This document shows positions 18,121 through 27,919 of a stretch of DNA of 46,170 nt, one piece after another. Under the pieces are notes generated by a model. That model saw only the letters and a program-made list of their open reading frames with translations, was not told the origin of the DNA and searched no databases. Made by a program: the position numbers and the translations under genes. Origin of the DNA: CAIWHR01 sp040007035 (lineage in GTDB: Bacteria > Pseudomonadota > Gammaproteobacteria > Burkholderiales > Casimicrobiaceae). Each line of letters opens with the position of its first letter. The first letter of the stretch is position 1. The stretch lies in NCBI GenBank assembly GCA_040007035.1, contig JBDTVU010000011.1, positions 1-46,170 on the forward strand. The letters are read 5' to 3'.

Positions 18121-19785
18121 ATGGCCCAATACGTTTACACGATGAACCACGTGGGCAAGATCGTTCCGCCCAAACGCGTGATCCTCAAGGACATTTCGCT
18201 GTCCTTCTTCCCCGGTGCCAAGATCGGCGTATTGGGCCTCAACGGCTCCGGCAAGTCGAGCCTGCTCCGGATCATGGCCGGCGAGGACCGCGAGTTCGAA
18301 GGCGAAGCGGTGCCGATGCCGAACATGCGGATCGGTTTCCTTCCGCAGGAGCCGAAGCTCGACCCGGGCCGGACCGTCCGCGAAGCCGTCGAGGAAGGGA
18401 TGAGCGACGTGCTCGGTGCGCAGAAGCGGCTCGACGAGGTCTACGCGGCATACGCCGAGGACGGCGCGGACTTCGACGCGCTCGCCGCGGAGCAGGCGAA
18501 GCTCGAGGCGATCATCGCCACGTCGGGCGCGGACGCCGGCGTGCAGATGGAGGTCGCCGCCGGCGCGCTGCGGCTGCCGCCGTGGGACGCGAAGATCGAG
18601 CAGCTCTCCGGTGGCGAGCGTCGCCGCGTCGCGCTGTGCCGGCTGCTGCTGTCGAAGCCCGACATGCTGCTGCTCGACGAGCCGACGAACCATCTCGATG
18701 CGGAGAGCGTCGACTGGCTCGAGCAGTTCCTGCAGAAATTTCCAGGCACCGTGATCGCGGTCACCCACGACCGCTACTTTCTCGACAATGCCGCCGAGTG
18801 GATCCTCGAGCTCGACCGCGGCTATGGCATTCCGTGGAAGGGCAACTACAGCTCGTGGCTCGAGCAGAAGGAGCAGCGGCTGGAGCTGGAGGCGAAGCAG
18901 GAAGGCGCGCGGATCAAGGCGATGCAGAAGGAGCTCGAGTGGGTACGGCAGAACCCCAAGGGCCGGCAGGCGAAGAGCAAGGCGCGGATCGCGCGCTTCA
19001 ACGAGCTGTCCTCGTACGAGCACCAGAAGCGCAACGAGACGCAGGAGATCTTCATTCCGGTGGCCGAGCGCCTCGGCGACCAGGTGATCGAGTTCGAGGA
19101 CGTGAGCAAGGGCTACGGCGACCGGCTGCTGATCGACAACCTGACGTTCAGCGTGCCGCCGGGCGCGATCGTCGGCATCATCGGCCCCAATGGCGCCGGC
19201 AAGTCGACGCTGTTCCGGATGATCACCGGGCGCGAGCAGCCGGACAAAGGGCAGATCGTCATCGGGTCGACGGCGCAGCTCGCGATGGTCGACCAGTCGC
19301 GCGAGGCGCTGCCCGACGGCAAGACCGCGTGGGAGGCGATCTCCGGCGGCGCCGACATTCTGACCGTCGGCAGGTTCGAGATGCCGTCGCGCGCGTATCT
19401 CGGCCGCTTCAACTTCAAGGGCGCCGACCAGCAGAAGAACGTCGGCCAGCTCTCCGGTGGCGAGCGCGGCCGGCTGCACCTCGCCGCGACGCTCCTCAAA
19501 GGCGGCAACGTGCTGCTGCTCGACGAGCCGTCGAACGACCTCGACATCGAGACGCTGCGCGCGCTGGAGGATGCGCTGCTCGAGTTCGCCGGCAGCGTGC
19601 TCGTCATCTCGCACGACCGCTGGTTCCTCGACCGGATCGCCACCCACATCCTCGCCGCCGAGGACGACTCGAAGTGGGCGTTCTTCGAGGGCAACTATCG
19701 CGAGTACGAGGACGACAAGAGGAAGCGCCTCGGCGAGGAAGGCGCCCGGCCGCACCGGCCGCGGTACAAGCCGCTGCTCGCGTAG
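18121..19785 (+). CDS. ettA: Energy-dependent translational throttle protein EttA
   Basis: The 554-residue ABC-F protein opens MAQYVYTMNHVGKIVPPKR, the typical EttA start. Two ABC cassettes are complete: GLNGSGKSS with LSGGERRRVALCR and DEPTNHLD, then GPNGAGKST with LSGGERGRLHLA and DEPSNDLD. The linker contains the EttA pattern RQNPKGRQAKSKARIARF. EttA binds the ribosomal E site and, in E. coli, restrains the first elongation step when the ADP/ATP ratio is high. It is convergent with gatB, only 19 bases away. Confidence 0.96.
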   Translation: MAQYVYTMNHVGKIVPPKRVILKDISLSFFPGAKIGVLGLNGSGKSSLLRIMAGEDREFEGEAVPMPNMRIGFLPQEPKLDPGRTVREAVEEGMSDVLGAQKRLDEVYAAYAEDGADFDALAAEQAKLEAIIATSGADAGVQMEVAAGALRLPPWDAKIEQLSGGERRRVALCRLLLSKPDMLLLDEPTNHLDAESVDWLEQFLQKFPGTVIAVTHDRYFLDNAAEWILELDRGYGIPWKGNYSSWLEQKEQRLELEAKQEGARIKAMQKELEWVRQNPKGRQAKSKARIARFNELSSYEHQKRNETQEIFIPVAERLGDQVIEFEDVSKGYGDRLLIDNLTFSVPPGAIVGIIGPNGAGKSTLFRMITGREQPDKGQIVIGSTAQLAMVDQSREALPDGKTAWEAISGGADILTVGRFEMPSRAYLGRFNFKGADQQKNVGQLSGGERGRLHLAATLLKGGNVLLLDEPSNDLDIETLRALEDALLEFAGSVLVISHDRWFLDRIATHILAAEDDSKWAFFEGNYREYEDDKRKRLGEEGARPHRPRYKPLLA

Positions 19786-19804
19786 CGCGCGCCGCGCGCG
19801 CCGG

Positions 19805-21241
19805 TTACGCGCCGAGCTTCTTCTTCAGAATCGCGTTGACCTGCGCCGGGTTGGCCTTACCCTTCGTCGCCTTCATCGCCTGGCCGACGAGAGAGTTGAA
19901 CGCCTTCTCCTTGCCGGCCTTGAACTCGGCGACGATGGCCGGATTCGCGGCCAGCACGTCGTCGATAATCTTTCCGATCGCGCCCTCGTCGGAGATCTGC
20001 TCCAGGCCCTTCTTCGCGATGATCGTGTCGGCATCGCCTTCGCCGGCCCACATCGCGTCGAATACGTCTTTGGCGATCTTGCCGGAGATCGTGTTGTCCT
20101 GAACCCTCTTCAACAACCCGGCGAGATTGTCTGCGGTGACGTTGGCCGCGGAAATGTCAGTTTCGCCTCGGTTGACAGCCGCGGACACCTCGCCCAGAAC
20201 CCAGTTCGCCGCGATTCTCGGCGCTCCGCCAAGCGCGGAAACCGTGGCTTCGTAGTAGCGAGCCAATTCACGGCTACCGGTCAACGTCGTAGCCTCGTAG
20301 GCGGTGACGTCGTACTGCGTCTGGAACCGCGCTTTCATCGCCGCCGGCAGCTCCGGCAGCGCCGCCTTCACCTCGTCGATCCACGCCTGCGCGATCACCA
20401 GCGGCGGCAGGTCCGGATCCGGAAAATAGCGGTAGTCCTGCGCGTCTTCCTTGCTGCGCATCGACCGCGTCTCGTGCCGGTCCGGATCGAAGAGGCGCGT
20501 CTCCTGGACGACGGTGCCGCCGTCCTCGATCAGCTCGGTCTGGCGGCGGACCTCGAAGTCGATCGCCTGCTGCATGAAGCGGAAGCTGTTGAGGTTCTTG
20601 ATTTCGCAGCGCGTGCCCAGCGGCGCGCCCGCCCGCCGCACCGACACGTTGGCGTCGCAGCGGAAGCTCCCCTCCTGCATGTTGCCGTCGCAGATGCCGA
20701 TCCACTGGACGAGCGCGTGCAGCGACTTGGCGTAGGCGACCGCCTCGTCGGAACTCGTGAGATCGGGCTCAGTCACGATTTCGAGCAACGGCGTGCCGGC
20801 GCGGTTGAGGTCGATGCCGGTCATTCCGTGGTAATCCTCGTGCAGGCTCTTGCCGGCGTCCTCCTCGAGGTGCGCGCGGGTGAGCCGCACGGCGATCTCG
20901 CCGCGCGTCGGCGAGGCAATCGCGATCGACCCGCCCAGCACGACCGGAATCTCGTACTGGCTGATCTGGTAGCCCTTCGGCAGGTCCGGGTAGAAGTAGT
21001 TCTTGCGCGCGAACACGCTGCGCTTGTTGATTGTCGCGCCGACGGCGAGGCCGAAGCGGATCGCGCGCTCGACCGCGCCGCGGTTCAGCACCGGCAGCAC
21101 GCCGGGCAGCGCGATGTCGACGGCGGACGCCTGCGTGTTCGGCGCCGCGCCGAACGCGGTGGACGCGCCCGAGAAGATCTTCGCCGCGGTCGAGAGCTGC
21201 GCGTGCGTCTCCAGGCCGATGACGACTTCCCACGCGGCCAT
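19805..21241 (-). CDS. gatB: Glutamyl/aspartyl-tRNA amidotransferase subunit B
   Basis: The 478-residue subunit binds the misacylated tRNA and transfers ammonia to Glu-tRNA(Gln) or Asp-tRNA(Asn). It starts MAAWEVVIGLETHAQLSTAA and holds the family motifs YPDLPKGYQISQYEIP, GIDLNRAGTPLLEIVTEPDL and SFRCDANVSVR. The C-terminal helical YqeY-like tail ends in KGKANPAQVNAILKKKL. Its start overlaps the gatA stop by one base, so the two are translationally coupled. Confidence 0.96.
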   Translation of the reverse strand: MAAWEVVIGLETHAQLSTAAKIFSGASTAFGAAPNTQASAVDIALPGVLPVLNRGAVERAIRFGLAVGATINKRSVFARKNYFYPDLPKGYQISQYEIPVVLGGSIAIASPTRGEIAVRLTRAHLEEDAGKSLHEDYHGMTGIDLNRAGTPLLEIVTEPDLTSSDEAVAYAKSLHALVQWIGICDGNMQEGSFRCDANVSVRRAGAPLGTRCEIKNLNSFRFMQQAIDFEVRRQTELIEDGGTVVQETRLFDPDRHETRSMRSKEDAQDYRYFPDPDLPPLVIAQAWIDEVKAALPELPAAMKARFQTQYDVTAYEATTLTGSRELARYYEATVSALGGAPRIAANWVLGEVSAAVNRGETDISAANVTADNLAGLLKRVQDNTISGKIAKDVFDAMWAGEGDADTIIAKKGLEQISDEGAIGKIIDDVLAANPAIVAEFKAGKEKAFNSLVGQAMKATKGKANPAQVNAILKKKLGA

Positions 21242-22713
21242 CACGCGAACTCCTTCGGCGCACGGGCGTGCCAGTCGGTCGCCTGCTGAAAGCGATGCGC
21301 GACGTCGAGAAGCTTCGCCTCGGCGAAATAGTCGCCCTGGATCTGCAACCCAATCGGCAGGCCGTTGCGGTCGAAGCCGCAGGGGATCGACAGCGCCGGT
21401 GCGCCGGTGAGGTTGGCGGCGATGGTAAAGATGTCGTTGAGGTACATCTGCACCGGGTCGTCGGTCTTGGCGCCGATCTTGAACGCGGCAGTGGGCGCCG
21501 TCGGCCCCATGATCACGTCGCACTTTTCGTATGCGCGATGGAAGTCGTCGGCGATCAGGTGGCGGACCTGTTGCGCCTTGAGGTAGTACGCGTCGTAATA
21601 GCCGTGCGAGAGGACGTACGTGCCGACGAGGATCCGCCGCCGCACTTCGGCGCCGAAGCCTTCCGCGCGCGACTTCCGGTACATGTCCGCGAGGTCGTCG
21701 TATTTCGCGGCGCGGTGTCCGTAGCGGACGCCGTCGAAGCGCGACAGGTTCGACGACGCCTCGGCCGGCGCGATCACGTAGTAGACCGGCACCGACAGGT
21801 TGACGTTCGGCAGCGTGACCTCGACCGTCGTCGCGCCAAGCTTCCGGAACTCGGCGACCGCGGCGTCGATCGCGCGGGTGACGTCGGCGTCGATACCCTC
21901 GCCCGCGTATTCCTTCGGCAGGCCGATCCTGAGGCCGTCGAGCGGCCGCGCGCCGGCCGTCGCGTGGAGTGCCCGCGCGTAGTCCTCCGCCGGCCGGTCG
22001 AGCGACGTCGAATCGCGCGGGTCGTGGCCGGCCATCGCGTTCAGAAGCAGCGCGAGATCCTCGGCCGTCCGCGCGAACGGTCCGGCCTGGTCGAGGCTCG
22101 AGGCGAACGCGATGAGGCCGTAGCGCGAGCAGATGCCGTACGTGGGCTTCAGGCCGCAGATGCCGGACAGCGCGGCCGGCTGGCGGATCGAGCCGCCGGT
22201 GTCGGTGCCGGTCGAGCCGGGAACGAGCCGCGCCGCAATTGCTGCCGCCGAGCCGCCGGAGCTACCGCCGGGCACGTACTCGGCGTGCCACGGGTTCTTC
22301 ACCGGGCCGAAATACGACGTCTCGTTCGACGAGCCCATCGCGAACTCGTCCATGTTCGTCTTGCCGACGAGCACCGTCCCCGCGCGCTTCAGGCCCGCGA
22401 CGACGTTCGCGTCGTACGGCGCGGTGAAGTTCGACAGCATCCGGGAGCCGCAGGTCGTCTTCAGCCCGGCGGTCATCAGCACGTCCTTGTGCGCGATCGG
22501 GATGCCGGCGAGCGGCCCGGCAGTGCCCGTCGCCAGCGCCGCGTCGGCGGCCTTCGCGGCGGCGAGCGCACCTTGCGCATCGACGGTGACGAACGCGTTC
22601 AGCGCCGGGTTGAGCCGGGCGATCCGGTCGAGGACGCCCTGCGTCAGCTCGGTGCTGCTGATCCGCTTTGCGCGGAGGGCGGCGGACAGCTCAGCGATGG
22701 TGGAGGTGATCAC
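21241..22713 (-). CDS. gatA: Glutamyl/aspartyl-tRNA amidotransferase subunit A
   Basis: The 490-residue subunit is the amidase that frees ammonia from glutamine for GatB. The amidase-signature triad is visible as the lysine in GIPIAHKDVLMTAG, the serine-rich loop GGSSGGSAAAIA and TDTGGSIRQPAALSG, followed by GLKPTYG. It is the middle gene of gatCAB, 14 bases after gatC and overlapping gatB. Confidence 0.96.
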   Translation of the reverse strand: MITSTIAELSAALRAKRISSTELTQGVLDRIARLNPALNAFVTVDAQGALAAAKAADAALATGTAGPLAGIPIAHKDVLMTAGLKTTCGSRMLSNFTAPYDANVVAGLKRAGTVLVGKTNMDEFAMGSSNETSYFGPVKNPWHAEYVPGGSSGGSAAAIAARLVPGSTGTDTGGSIRQPAALSGICGLKPTYGICSRYGLIAFASSLDQAGPFARTAEDLALLLNAMAGHDPRDSTSLDRPAEDYARALHATAGARPLDGLRIGLPKEYAGEGIDADVTRAIDAAVAEFRKLGATTVEVTLPNVNLSVPVYYVIAPAEASSNLSRFDGVRYGHRAAKYDDLADMYRKSRAEGFGAEVRRRILVGTYVLSHGYYDAYYLKAQQVRHLIADDFHRAYEKCDVIMGPTAPTAAFKIGAKTDDPVQMYLNDIFTIAANLTGAPALSIPCGFDRNGLPIGLQIQGDYFAEAKLLDVAHRFQQATDWHARAPKEFA

Positions 22714-22727
22714 GGAACGATTCGGGC

Positions 22728-23015
22728 CTATTCGATTACCTTCGGGACGAGGTAAAGCCCGTCCTCCACCGCCGGCGCGACGCTCTGGTACAGCGCATGG
22801 CGGTCGGGCTCGGTGACCTTGTCCTCGCGCAGCGGCAGCATCACGTCCTGCGCGTGCGCCATCGGGACGACGCCGGTCGTGTCGACGGCGTTCAGCGTGT
22901 TGATCATCGCGAAGATCGCGTCGAGCTTGGCGCGGACCTCGTCGGCCTGCGCGGCGTCGATCTCGATCCGCGCGAGTTGGGCGATGCGGTGGACGTCGGC
23001 GAGCGAGATCGTCAT
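22728..23015 (-). CDS. gatC: Glutamyl/aspartyl-tRNA amidotransferase subunit C
   Basis: The 95-residue subunit stabilises the GatA-GatB complex by wrapping between them. It starts MTISLADVHRIAQLARIEID and has the conserved FAMINTLNAVDTTGVVPM and LREDKVTEPDR segments. It is the first gene of the gatCAB operon and is divergent from mreB. Confidence 0.94.
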   Translation of the reverse strand: MTISLADVHRIAQLARIEIDAAQADEVRAKLDAIFAMINTLNAVDTTGVVPMAHAQDVMLPLREDKVTEPDRHALYQSVAPAVEDGLYLVPKVIE

Positions 23016-23277
23016 GGCGGTCGCGGTTGCGGCGGCGGTCGTGGGGGCGGGAGGCGCGGCGCCGGCCCGAAAGTCGGCCCGGCGGGGAGTGACGGCAGGT
23101 GCCGCCGCCCGGCCCGGTTTACCCCGGTTTTCCGCGCAAAATCAGTGCAGAAGAAGAACGCAATAGGTTATCATATTGTCATATTTTTGAGCAGCGGCCG
23201 CTCTCGCAACCACCCCGGGCCCCGGCGCTTCTCCCGACAAGCGCCCGCCGCCCGCACATCCGCAGGTCAACATCTTC
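23016..23277. promoter_or_regulatory. Shared divergent promoter region of gatCAB and mreB
   Basis: The 262-base gap is GC-rich except for an AT-rich patch at about 23160-23190 (containing TTATCATATTGTCATATTTT). TATCAT at 23169-23174 could be the -10 box for mreB, but no matching -35 is clear. No gene is visible here. Confidence 0.35.
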
Positions 23278-24321
23278 ATGTTCGAGTTTTTCAAAGGCTA
23301 TTTCTCCAGCGATCTCGCGATCGACCTCGGCACCGCCAACACGCTGATCTACGTCCGCGGCAAGGGCATCGTGCTGAACGAGCCGTCGGTGGTCGCGATC
23401 CGCCAGGAAGGCGGCCCCAACGGCAAGCGCGTGATCCAGGAAGTGGGGCTGGCCGCCAAGCAGATGCTCGGCCGCACACCCGGCAACATCACGGCGATCC
23501 GGCCGATGAAGGACGGCGTCATCGCCGACTTCACCGTCACCGAGCAGATGCTGAAGCAGTTCATCAAGAAGGTGCTCGACTCGCGGCTGTTCTCGCCGTC
23601 TCCCCGCATCATCATCTGCGTTCCCTGCGGCTCGACGCAGGTCGAGCGCCGCGCGATCCGCGAATCGGCGCTCGGCGCCGGTGCGTCCAAGGTGTACCTG
23701 ATCGAGGAGCCGATGGCGGCGGCGATTGGCGCCGATATGCCGATCTCGGACGCCACCGGCTCGATGGTCGTCGACATCGGCGGCGGCACGACCGAGGTCG
23801 GCGTCATCTCGCTGGGCGGGATGGTGTACTCGGGCAGCGTGCGCGTCGGCGGCGACAAGTTCGACGAGGCGATCGTCAACTACATCCGCCGCAACTACGG
23901 GATGCTGATCGGCGAGACGACGGCCGAGATGATCAAGAAGACGATCGGCTCGGCGTTCCCCGGCTCCGAAGTCAAGGAAATGGAAGTCAAGGGCCGCAAT
24001 CTCGCCGAGGGCATTCCGCGCAGTTTCACCGTGTCGTCGAACGAAATCCTGGAGGCGCTGACCGATCCGCTCAACAGCATCGTGTCGGCGGTGAAGAGCG
24101 CGCTCGAGCGCACGCCGCCGGAGCTCGGCGCCGACATCGCCGAGCGCGGGATGGTGCTTACCGGCGGCGGCGCGCTGCTGCGCGACGTCGACCGGCTGCT
24201 GATGGAGGAGACCGGCCTGCCGGTGATCGTCGCCGAGGACCCGCTGACCTGCGTCGTCCGCGGTTGCGGCCGGGCGCTCGAGAACATGGAAAAGCTGTCG
24301 ACGATCTTCACCTCGGATTAG
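23278..24321 (+). CDS. mreB: Rod shape-determining protein MreB
   Basis: The 347-residue actin-like ATPase polymerises under the inner membrane and positions the elongation machinery. It starts MFEFFKGYFSSDLAIDLGTA, whose amphipathic N-terminus can bind membrane. The phosphate-binding loops AIDLGTANTLIYV and VVDIGGGTTEVGVISLGG and the adenosine motif LTGGGALLRDVDRLL are intact. It is the first gene of a mreBCD-mrdA-rodA run. Confidence 0.97.
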   Translation: MFEFFKGYFSSDLAIDLGTANTLIYVRGKGIVLNEPSVVAIRQEGGPNGKRVIQEVGLAAKQMLGRTPGNITAIRPMKDGVIADFTVTEQMLKQFIKKVLDSRLFSPSPRIIICVPCGSTQVERRAIRESALGAGASKVYLIEEPMAAAIGADMPISDATGSMVVDIGGGTTEVGVISLGGMVYSGSVRVGGDKFDEAIVNYIRRNYGMLIGETTAEMIKKTIGSAFPGSEVKEMEVKGRNLAEGIPRSFTVSSNEILEALTDPLNSIVSAVKSALERTPPELGADIAERGMVLTGGGALLRDVDRLLMEETGLPVIVAEDPLTCVVRGCGRALENMEKLSTIFTSD

Positions 24322-24441
24322 CGGGCCCGGAAGCCGCGTCGGCATCGCAAATCGCGTTTCATCGCCCCGGCAGACACACGGTGAAAGCGCACTCCGAATT
24401 CCGACTCTGACCCGGATCTCGCCGCCGCCGGCCCTGCGCAG

Positions 24442-25362
24442 ATGCGCCATCAATCCGCCGAGCCGCCTGCGTTCTTCCATCGCGGCCCGTCGCCGCTCGC
24501 GCGGCTCGCGTTCTTCGGCCTGCTCTCGGTCGCGCTGCTGTTCCTCGACACCCGTTACCGCTATCTGGAGAACCTCCGCCACGTCGCGGTGGCAACCCTC
24601 TACCCGCTGCAGCGGGTGGCGCAGATGCCCGGCGAGGCGGTCGCGCACGTCGGCTCGTACTTCACCTCGCAGCGCGCGCTGACCGACGAGAACTCGGCGC
24701 TGCAACGGTTGCTGGTCGAACGGGGCGTGGCGGTCCAGGCGTTTACGGCGGCCGAGCAGGAGAACGCGCGGCTGAGGGCGCTACTCGACGTTCGCGCGCG
24801 TTACAGTCGGGCGGCGACCGCGGTCGAGGTGCTCTACACCGGCCGCGACGCATTCACGCAGAAGCTGTTCGTCGGCAAGGGCAGCGACGCCGACCTCAAG
24901 GCGGGCGAGGCGGTCGTCGACGCCGACGGGGTCATCGGACAGGTGACGCGGGTGTTTCCGTACATGGCCGAAGTGACGCTGATCACCGACAAGGATCATG
25001 CCGTTCCGGTGAAGGTCGAGCGCAGCGGCGTGCGGTCGGTGCTGTTCGGCGCCGGCACCGGGCACGCGCCCGAATTGCGCTTTACTGCGCCGAGCGCCGA
25101 CATCCAGGTCGGTGACCGGCTGGTGACATCGGGCATCGACGGCACGTATCCGCAGGGCCTCGCCGTCGCACGCGTCGCCACGCTCGAGCGCGACACCGGC
25201 CAGATGTTCGCGCGGATCACGGCGACGCCGCTGGCCGGCGTCGACCGCAGCAAACATCTGCTGGTACTCGCGCAGACCGCGGCGCTGCCGCCGCGCCCCG
25301 AGGAGCCGGCCGACGCCGATGCGGCGAAGAAGCCCGGCCGCGGAAAGGGACGGCGGGGCTGA
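24442..25362 (+). CDS. mreC: Rod shape-determining protein MreC
   Basis: The 306-residue protein has a short cytoplasmic start, one membrane segment (about residues 24-40), a coiled coil (about 75-115, with ENSALQRLLVE and EQENARLRALL) and a periplasmic beta-sandwich domain holding the pattern VTLITDKDHAVPVKVERSG and LVTSGIDGTYPQGLAV. MreC links MreB to PBP2 and MreD. The C-terminal tail is an Ala/Pro/Lys-rich stretch ending in basic residues. It follows mreB by 120 bases and precedes mreD by three. Confidence 0.95.
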   Translation: MRHQSAEPPAFFHRGPSPLARLAFFGLLSVALLFLDTRYRYLENLRHVAVATLYPLQRVAQMPGEAVAHVGSYFTSQRALTDENSALQRLLVERGVAVQAFTAAEQENARLRALLDVRARYSRAATAVEVLYTGRDAFTQKLFVGKGSDADLKAGEAVVDADGVIGQVTRVFPYMAEVTLITDKDHAVPVKVERSGVRSVLFGAGTGHAPELRFTAPSADIQVGDRLVTSGIDGTYPQGLAVARVATLERDTGQMFARITATPLAGVDRSKHLLVLAQTAALPPRPEEPADADAAKKPGRGKGRRG

Positions 25363-25365
25363 CCG

Positions 25366-25905
25366 ATGGCGTTGCCCAACCTCCCGCCGCTGTCGCCGGC
25401 GCGGCCCGAAGAGATCCTGCGGCCGGCGCGGCCATGGTTCATCGTGCTCACGCTGATGCTGGCACTGTTCGCCAACCTGTTGCCGCTGTCGGGCGCGGCG
25501 CTGGCGCTGCGGCCCGACTTCCTCGCGCTGGTGCTGCTCTTCTGGTGCATCCAGGAGCCGCGGCTGGTCGGGGTCGGCGCCGCGTGGTGCGTCGGGCTGC
25601 TGATGGACGTCGGCGACGCAACGCTGTTCGGCCAACATGCGCTCGCATACGCGATGCTCGCCTACGCCGCCGACTACTTCCGACGGCGCGTGCTGCGCTT
25701 CCCGCTGTGGCAACAGGCGGCGCAGGTCGCGGTGCTGCTCGCGCTCTGCGCGGGGCTGGTCGTGCTGGTCCGCGCCGTCGGCGGCGCGCCGCTGCCGCGG
25801 TGGACCTACGCGGCGCCGCCGCTGTCCGGCGCGCTGCTGTGGCCGGTGGTGACGGTCGTGCTGCAGTGGCCGCAGCGGCCGGCGCGCCGGACCGCCGAGC
25901 TGTGA
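25366..25905 (+). CDS. mreD: Rod shape-determining protein MreD
   Basis: The 179-residue integral membrane protein has about five to six hydrophobic segments, including WFIVLTLMLALFANLLPL and FLALVLLFWCIQEPRLVGVG. The GLLMDVGDATLFGQHALAYA stretch is typical of the MreD family. It completes the MreBCD complex and is tightly packed between mreC and mrdA. Confidence 0.92.
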   Translation: MALPNLPPLSPARPEEILRPARPWFIVLTLMLALFANLLPLSGAALALRPDFLALVLLFWCIQEPRLVGVGAAWCVGLLMDVGDATLFGQHALAYAMLAYAADYFRRRVLRFPLWQQAAQVAVLLALCAGLVVLVRAVGGAPLPRWTYAAPPLSGALLWPVVTVVLQWPQRPARRTAEL

Positions 25906-25933
25906 GCGCGGCGCAGCGCTGCCGGGCCTGACG

Positions 25934-27919
25934 ATGACGCGCCGCCTGCTCTTCACGTCGAGGAAACGCGGGGACGACGCCGGCGTCGGCTTCGGCGCGC
26001 GCGAACTCCGCAACCCGGAGCGCGAGCTCTACCTGTTCCGACGCCGCCTCGCACTGGCCGGCATCGTCGTGCTGGTCGCGTTCGGCGGCCTCGCCGCGCG
26101 GTTCTTCTACCTGCAGGTCGTCCTCCACCGCCACTACCAGACGCTGGCCGAGACCAACCGGATCGCGATCGTGCCCATCGTGCCGAACCGCGGCGTGATC
26201 ACCGACCGCAACGGCATCGTCCTCGCGCAGAGCTACTCGGCGTACACGCTCGAGATCCAGCCGTCGCGGGTGAAGAGCCTCGACGAGACGATCGACGCGC
26301 TGGCGGCGATCGTCGACGTGCAACCGCGCGACCGCAAGCGGTTCCGAAAGCTGCTCGAGGAGTCGAAGAATTTCGAGAGCCTGCCGCTGCGCACGCGGCT
26401 GACCGATGAGGAGGTCGCTCGCTTCGCCGTCAACCGCTACCGGTTTCCCGGCGTCGAGATCAAGGCGCGCCTGTTCCGCCAGTACCCGTACGGCGAAATC
26501 GCCTCGCATGTCGTCGGCTACATCGGCCGGATCAACGACCGCGACGTCGTGCGCATCGACGAATGGGACGAGACCGCCAACTACAAGGGCTCCGACTACA
26601 TCGGCAAGGTCGGCGTCGAGCTCTCGTACGAGCGCGAGCTGCACGGGACGACCGGCGTCGAGGAGGTCGAGGTCGACGCGGCCGGCCGTGCCGTGCGCAC
26701 GCTGTCGCACTCGCCGCCGGTCTCCGGCAACGACCTGAAGCTCTCGCTCGACATCCGGTTGCAGGAAGTCGCCGAGGCGGCGTTCGGCGACCGCCGCGGC
26801 GCGCTGGTCGCGATCGAGCCGTCCACCGGCGACGTGCTGGCGTTCGTGTCGAAGCCCGGATTCGACCCCAACCTGTTCGTCGAAGGCATCGACACGGCGA
26901 ACTGGGAGATGCTCAACGACTCGCCCGACAAGCCGCTGCTCAACCGGCCCCTGCGCGGCGCTTATCCCCCCGGCTCGACGATCAAGCCGTTCCTCGCGCT
27001 GGGCGCGCTGACGTCGGGCAAGCGCACCGCGCAGCAGACGATCTTCGACCCCGGCTTCTTCCAGATCCCGGGCGCGGCGCACCGCTTCCGCGACGACAAG
27101 CCGGGCGGCCACGGCGTGGTCGACATGTACAAGTCGATCGTCGCCTCCTGCGACACGTACTACTACATGCTCGCCAACGAGACCGACATCGACGACACGT
27201 ACCGCTTCATGAGCCAGCTCGGCTTCGGCCAGAAGACCGGCATCGACATCGAGGGCGAGCTGACCGGCGTGCTGCCGTCGCGCGAGTGGAAGCGGGCGCG
27301 GTTCGCCGGCAAGAACTACCGCGACGAGCACCGTAAGTGGTATCTGGGCGACAGCATCTCGGCGGGGATCGGCCAAGGCTACAACGCGTTCACGCCGATC
27401 CAGCTCGCGCACGCGATCGCGACGGTTGCCAACGACGGCGTCTCGTTCCGGCCGCACATCGTCAAGTACATCCGCAACATCGCCAGCGGCGCCGAGCGGC
27501 AGCTCGAGCGCGAGCCGACGCACACGGTGCCGCTGAAGCCCGAGCACTTGGCGACGATCAAGAACGCGCTGGTCGGCGTCAACAAGGAAGGCACCAGCGC
27601 CGCGGCGTTCCGCAACACCGCCTACGTCAGCGCAGGCAAGACCGGCACCGCGCAGGTGTACTCGCTGAAGGGCGAGAAGTACAGCGAGCACAAGGTCGAC
27701 GAGCGGCTGCGCGACCACGCGTTGTACATCGCCTACGCGCCGGCCGACAAGCCGCGGATCGCACTGGCGGTGCTGGTGGAGAACGGCGGCTTCGGCGCGC
27801 AGGCGGCGGCGCCGATCGCCCGTCAGGTGTTCGACTGGTTCCTGACCGGCGAGCGGAAGGCCGGCCCGGCGCCGGTGCCCGCGCCGGCGGCGAAGGACGC
27901 CGAGGACGAAAGCGACTGA
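25934..27919 (+). CDS. mrdA: Penicillin-binding protein 2, elongation transpeptidase
   Basis: The 661-residue class B PBP crosslinks peptidoglycan during elongation. A cytoplasmic start is followed by one membrane anchor (about residues 38-56, LAGIVVLVAFGGLAARFFYL), a dimerisation domain with PNRGVITDRNG, and the transpeptidase domain. The active-site motifs are STIK with Ser348 and Lys351, SCD at 405-407 and KTGT at 569-572. An Ala/Pro-rich, acidic C-terminal tail follows. Its stop overlaps the rodA ATG by one base (TGATG). Confidence 0.96.
   Translation: MTRRLLFTSRKRGDDAGVGFGARELRNPERELYLFRRRLALAGIVVLVAFGGLAARFFYLQVVLHRHYQTLAETNRIAIVPIVPNRGVITDRNGIVLAQSYSAYTLEIQPSRVKSLDETIDALAAIVDVQPRDRKRFRKLLEESKNFESLPLRTRLTDEEVARFAVNRYRFPGVEIKARLFRQYPYGEIASHVVGYIGRINDRDVVRIDEWDETANYKGSDYIGKVGVELSYERELHGTTGVEEVEVDAAGRAVRTLSHSPPVSGNDLKLSLDIRLQEVAEAAFGDRRGALVAIEPSTGDVLAFVSKPGFDPNLFVEGIDTANWEMLNDSPDKPLLNRPLRGAYPPGSTIKPFLALGALTSGKRTAQQTIFDPGFFQIPGAAHRFRDDKPGGHGVVDMYKSIVASCDTYYYMLANETDIDDTYRFMSQLGFGQKTGIDIEGELTGVLPSREWKRARFAGKNYRDEHRKWYLGDSISAGIGQGYNAFTPIQLAHAIATVANDGVSFRPHIVKYIRNIASGAERQLEREPTHTVPLKPEHLATIKNALVGVNKEGTSAAAFRNTAYVSAGKTGTAQVYSLKGEKYSEHKVDERLRDHALYIAYAPADKPRIALAVLVENGGFGAQAAAPIARQVFDWFLTGERKAGPAPVPAPAAKDAEDESD

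Noticed and set aside
17247..20102. Very long plus-strand frame of about 950 codons across the DUF4124 and ettA genes
   Set aside because: It is an out-of-frame shadow of two well-recognised genes and runs through their boundary; composition is Arg-rich and featureless.
25448..27718. Long minus-strand frame opposite mreD and mrdA
   Set aside because: Shadow frame; mreD and mrdA have intact family motifs on the other strand.
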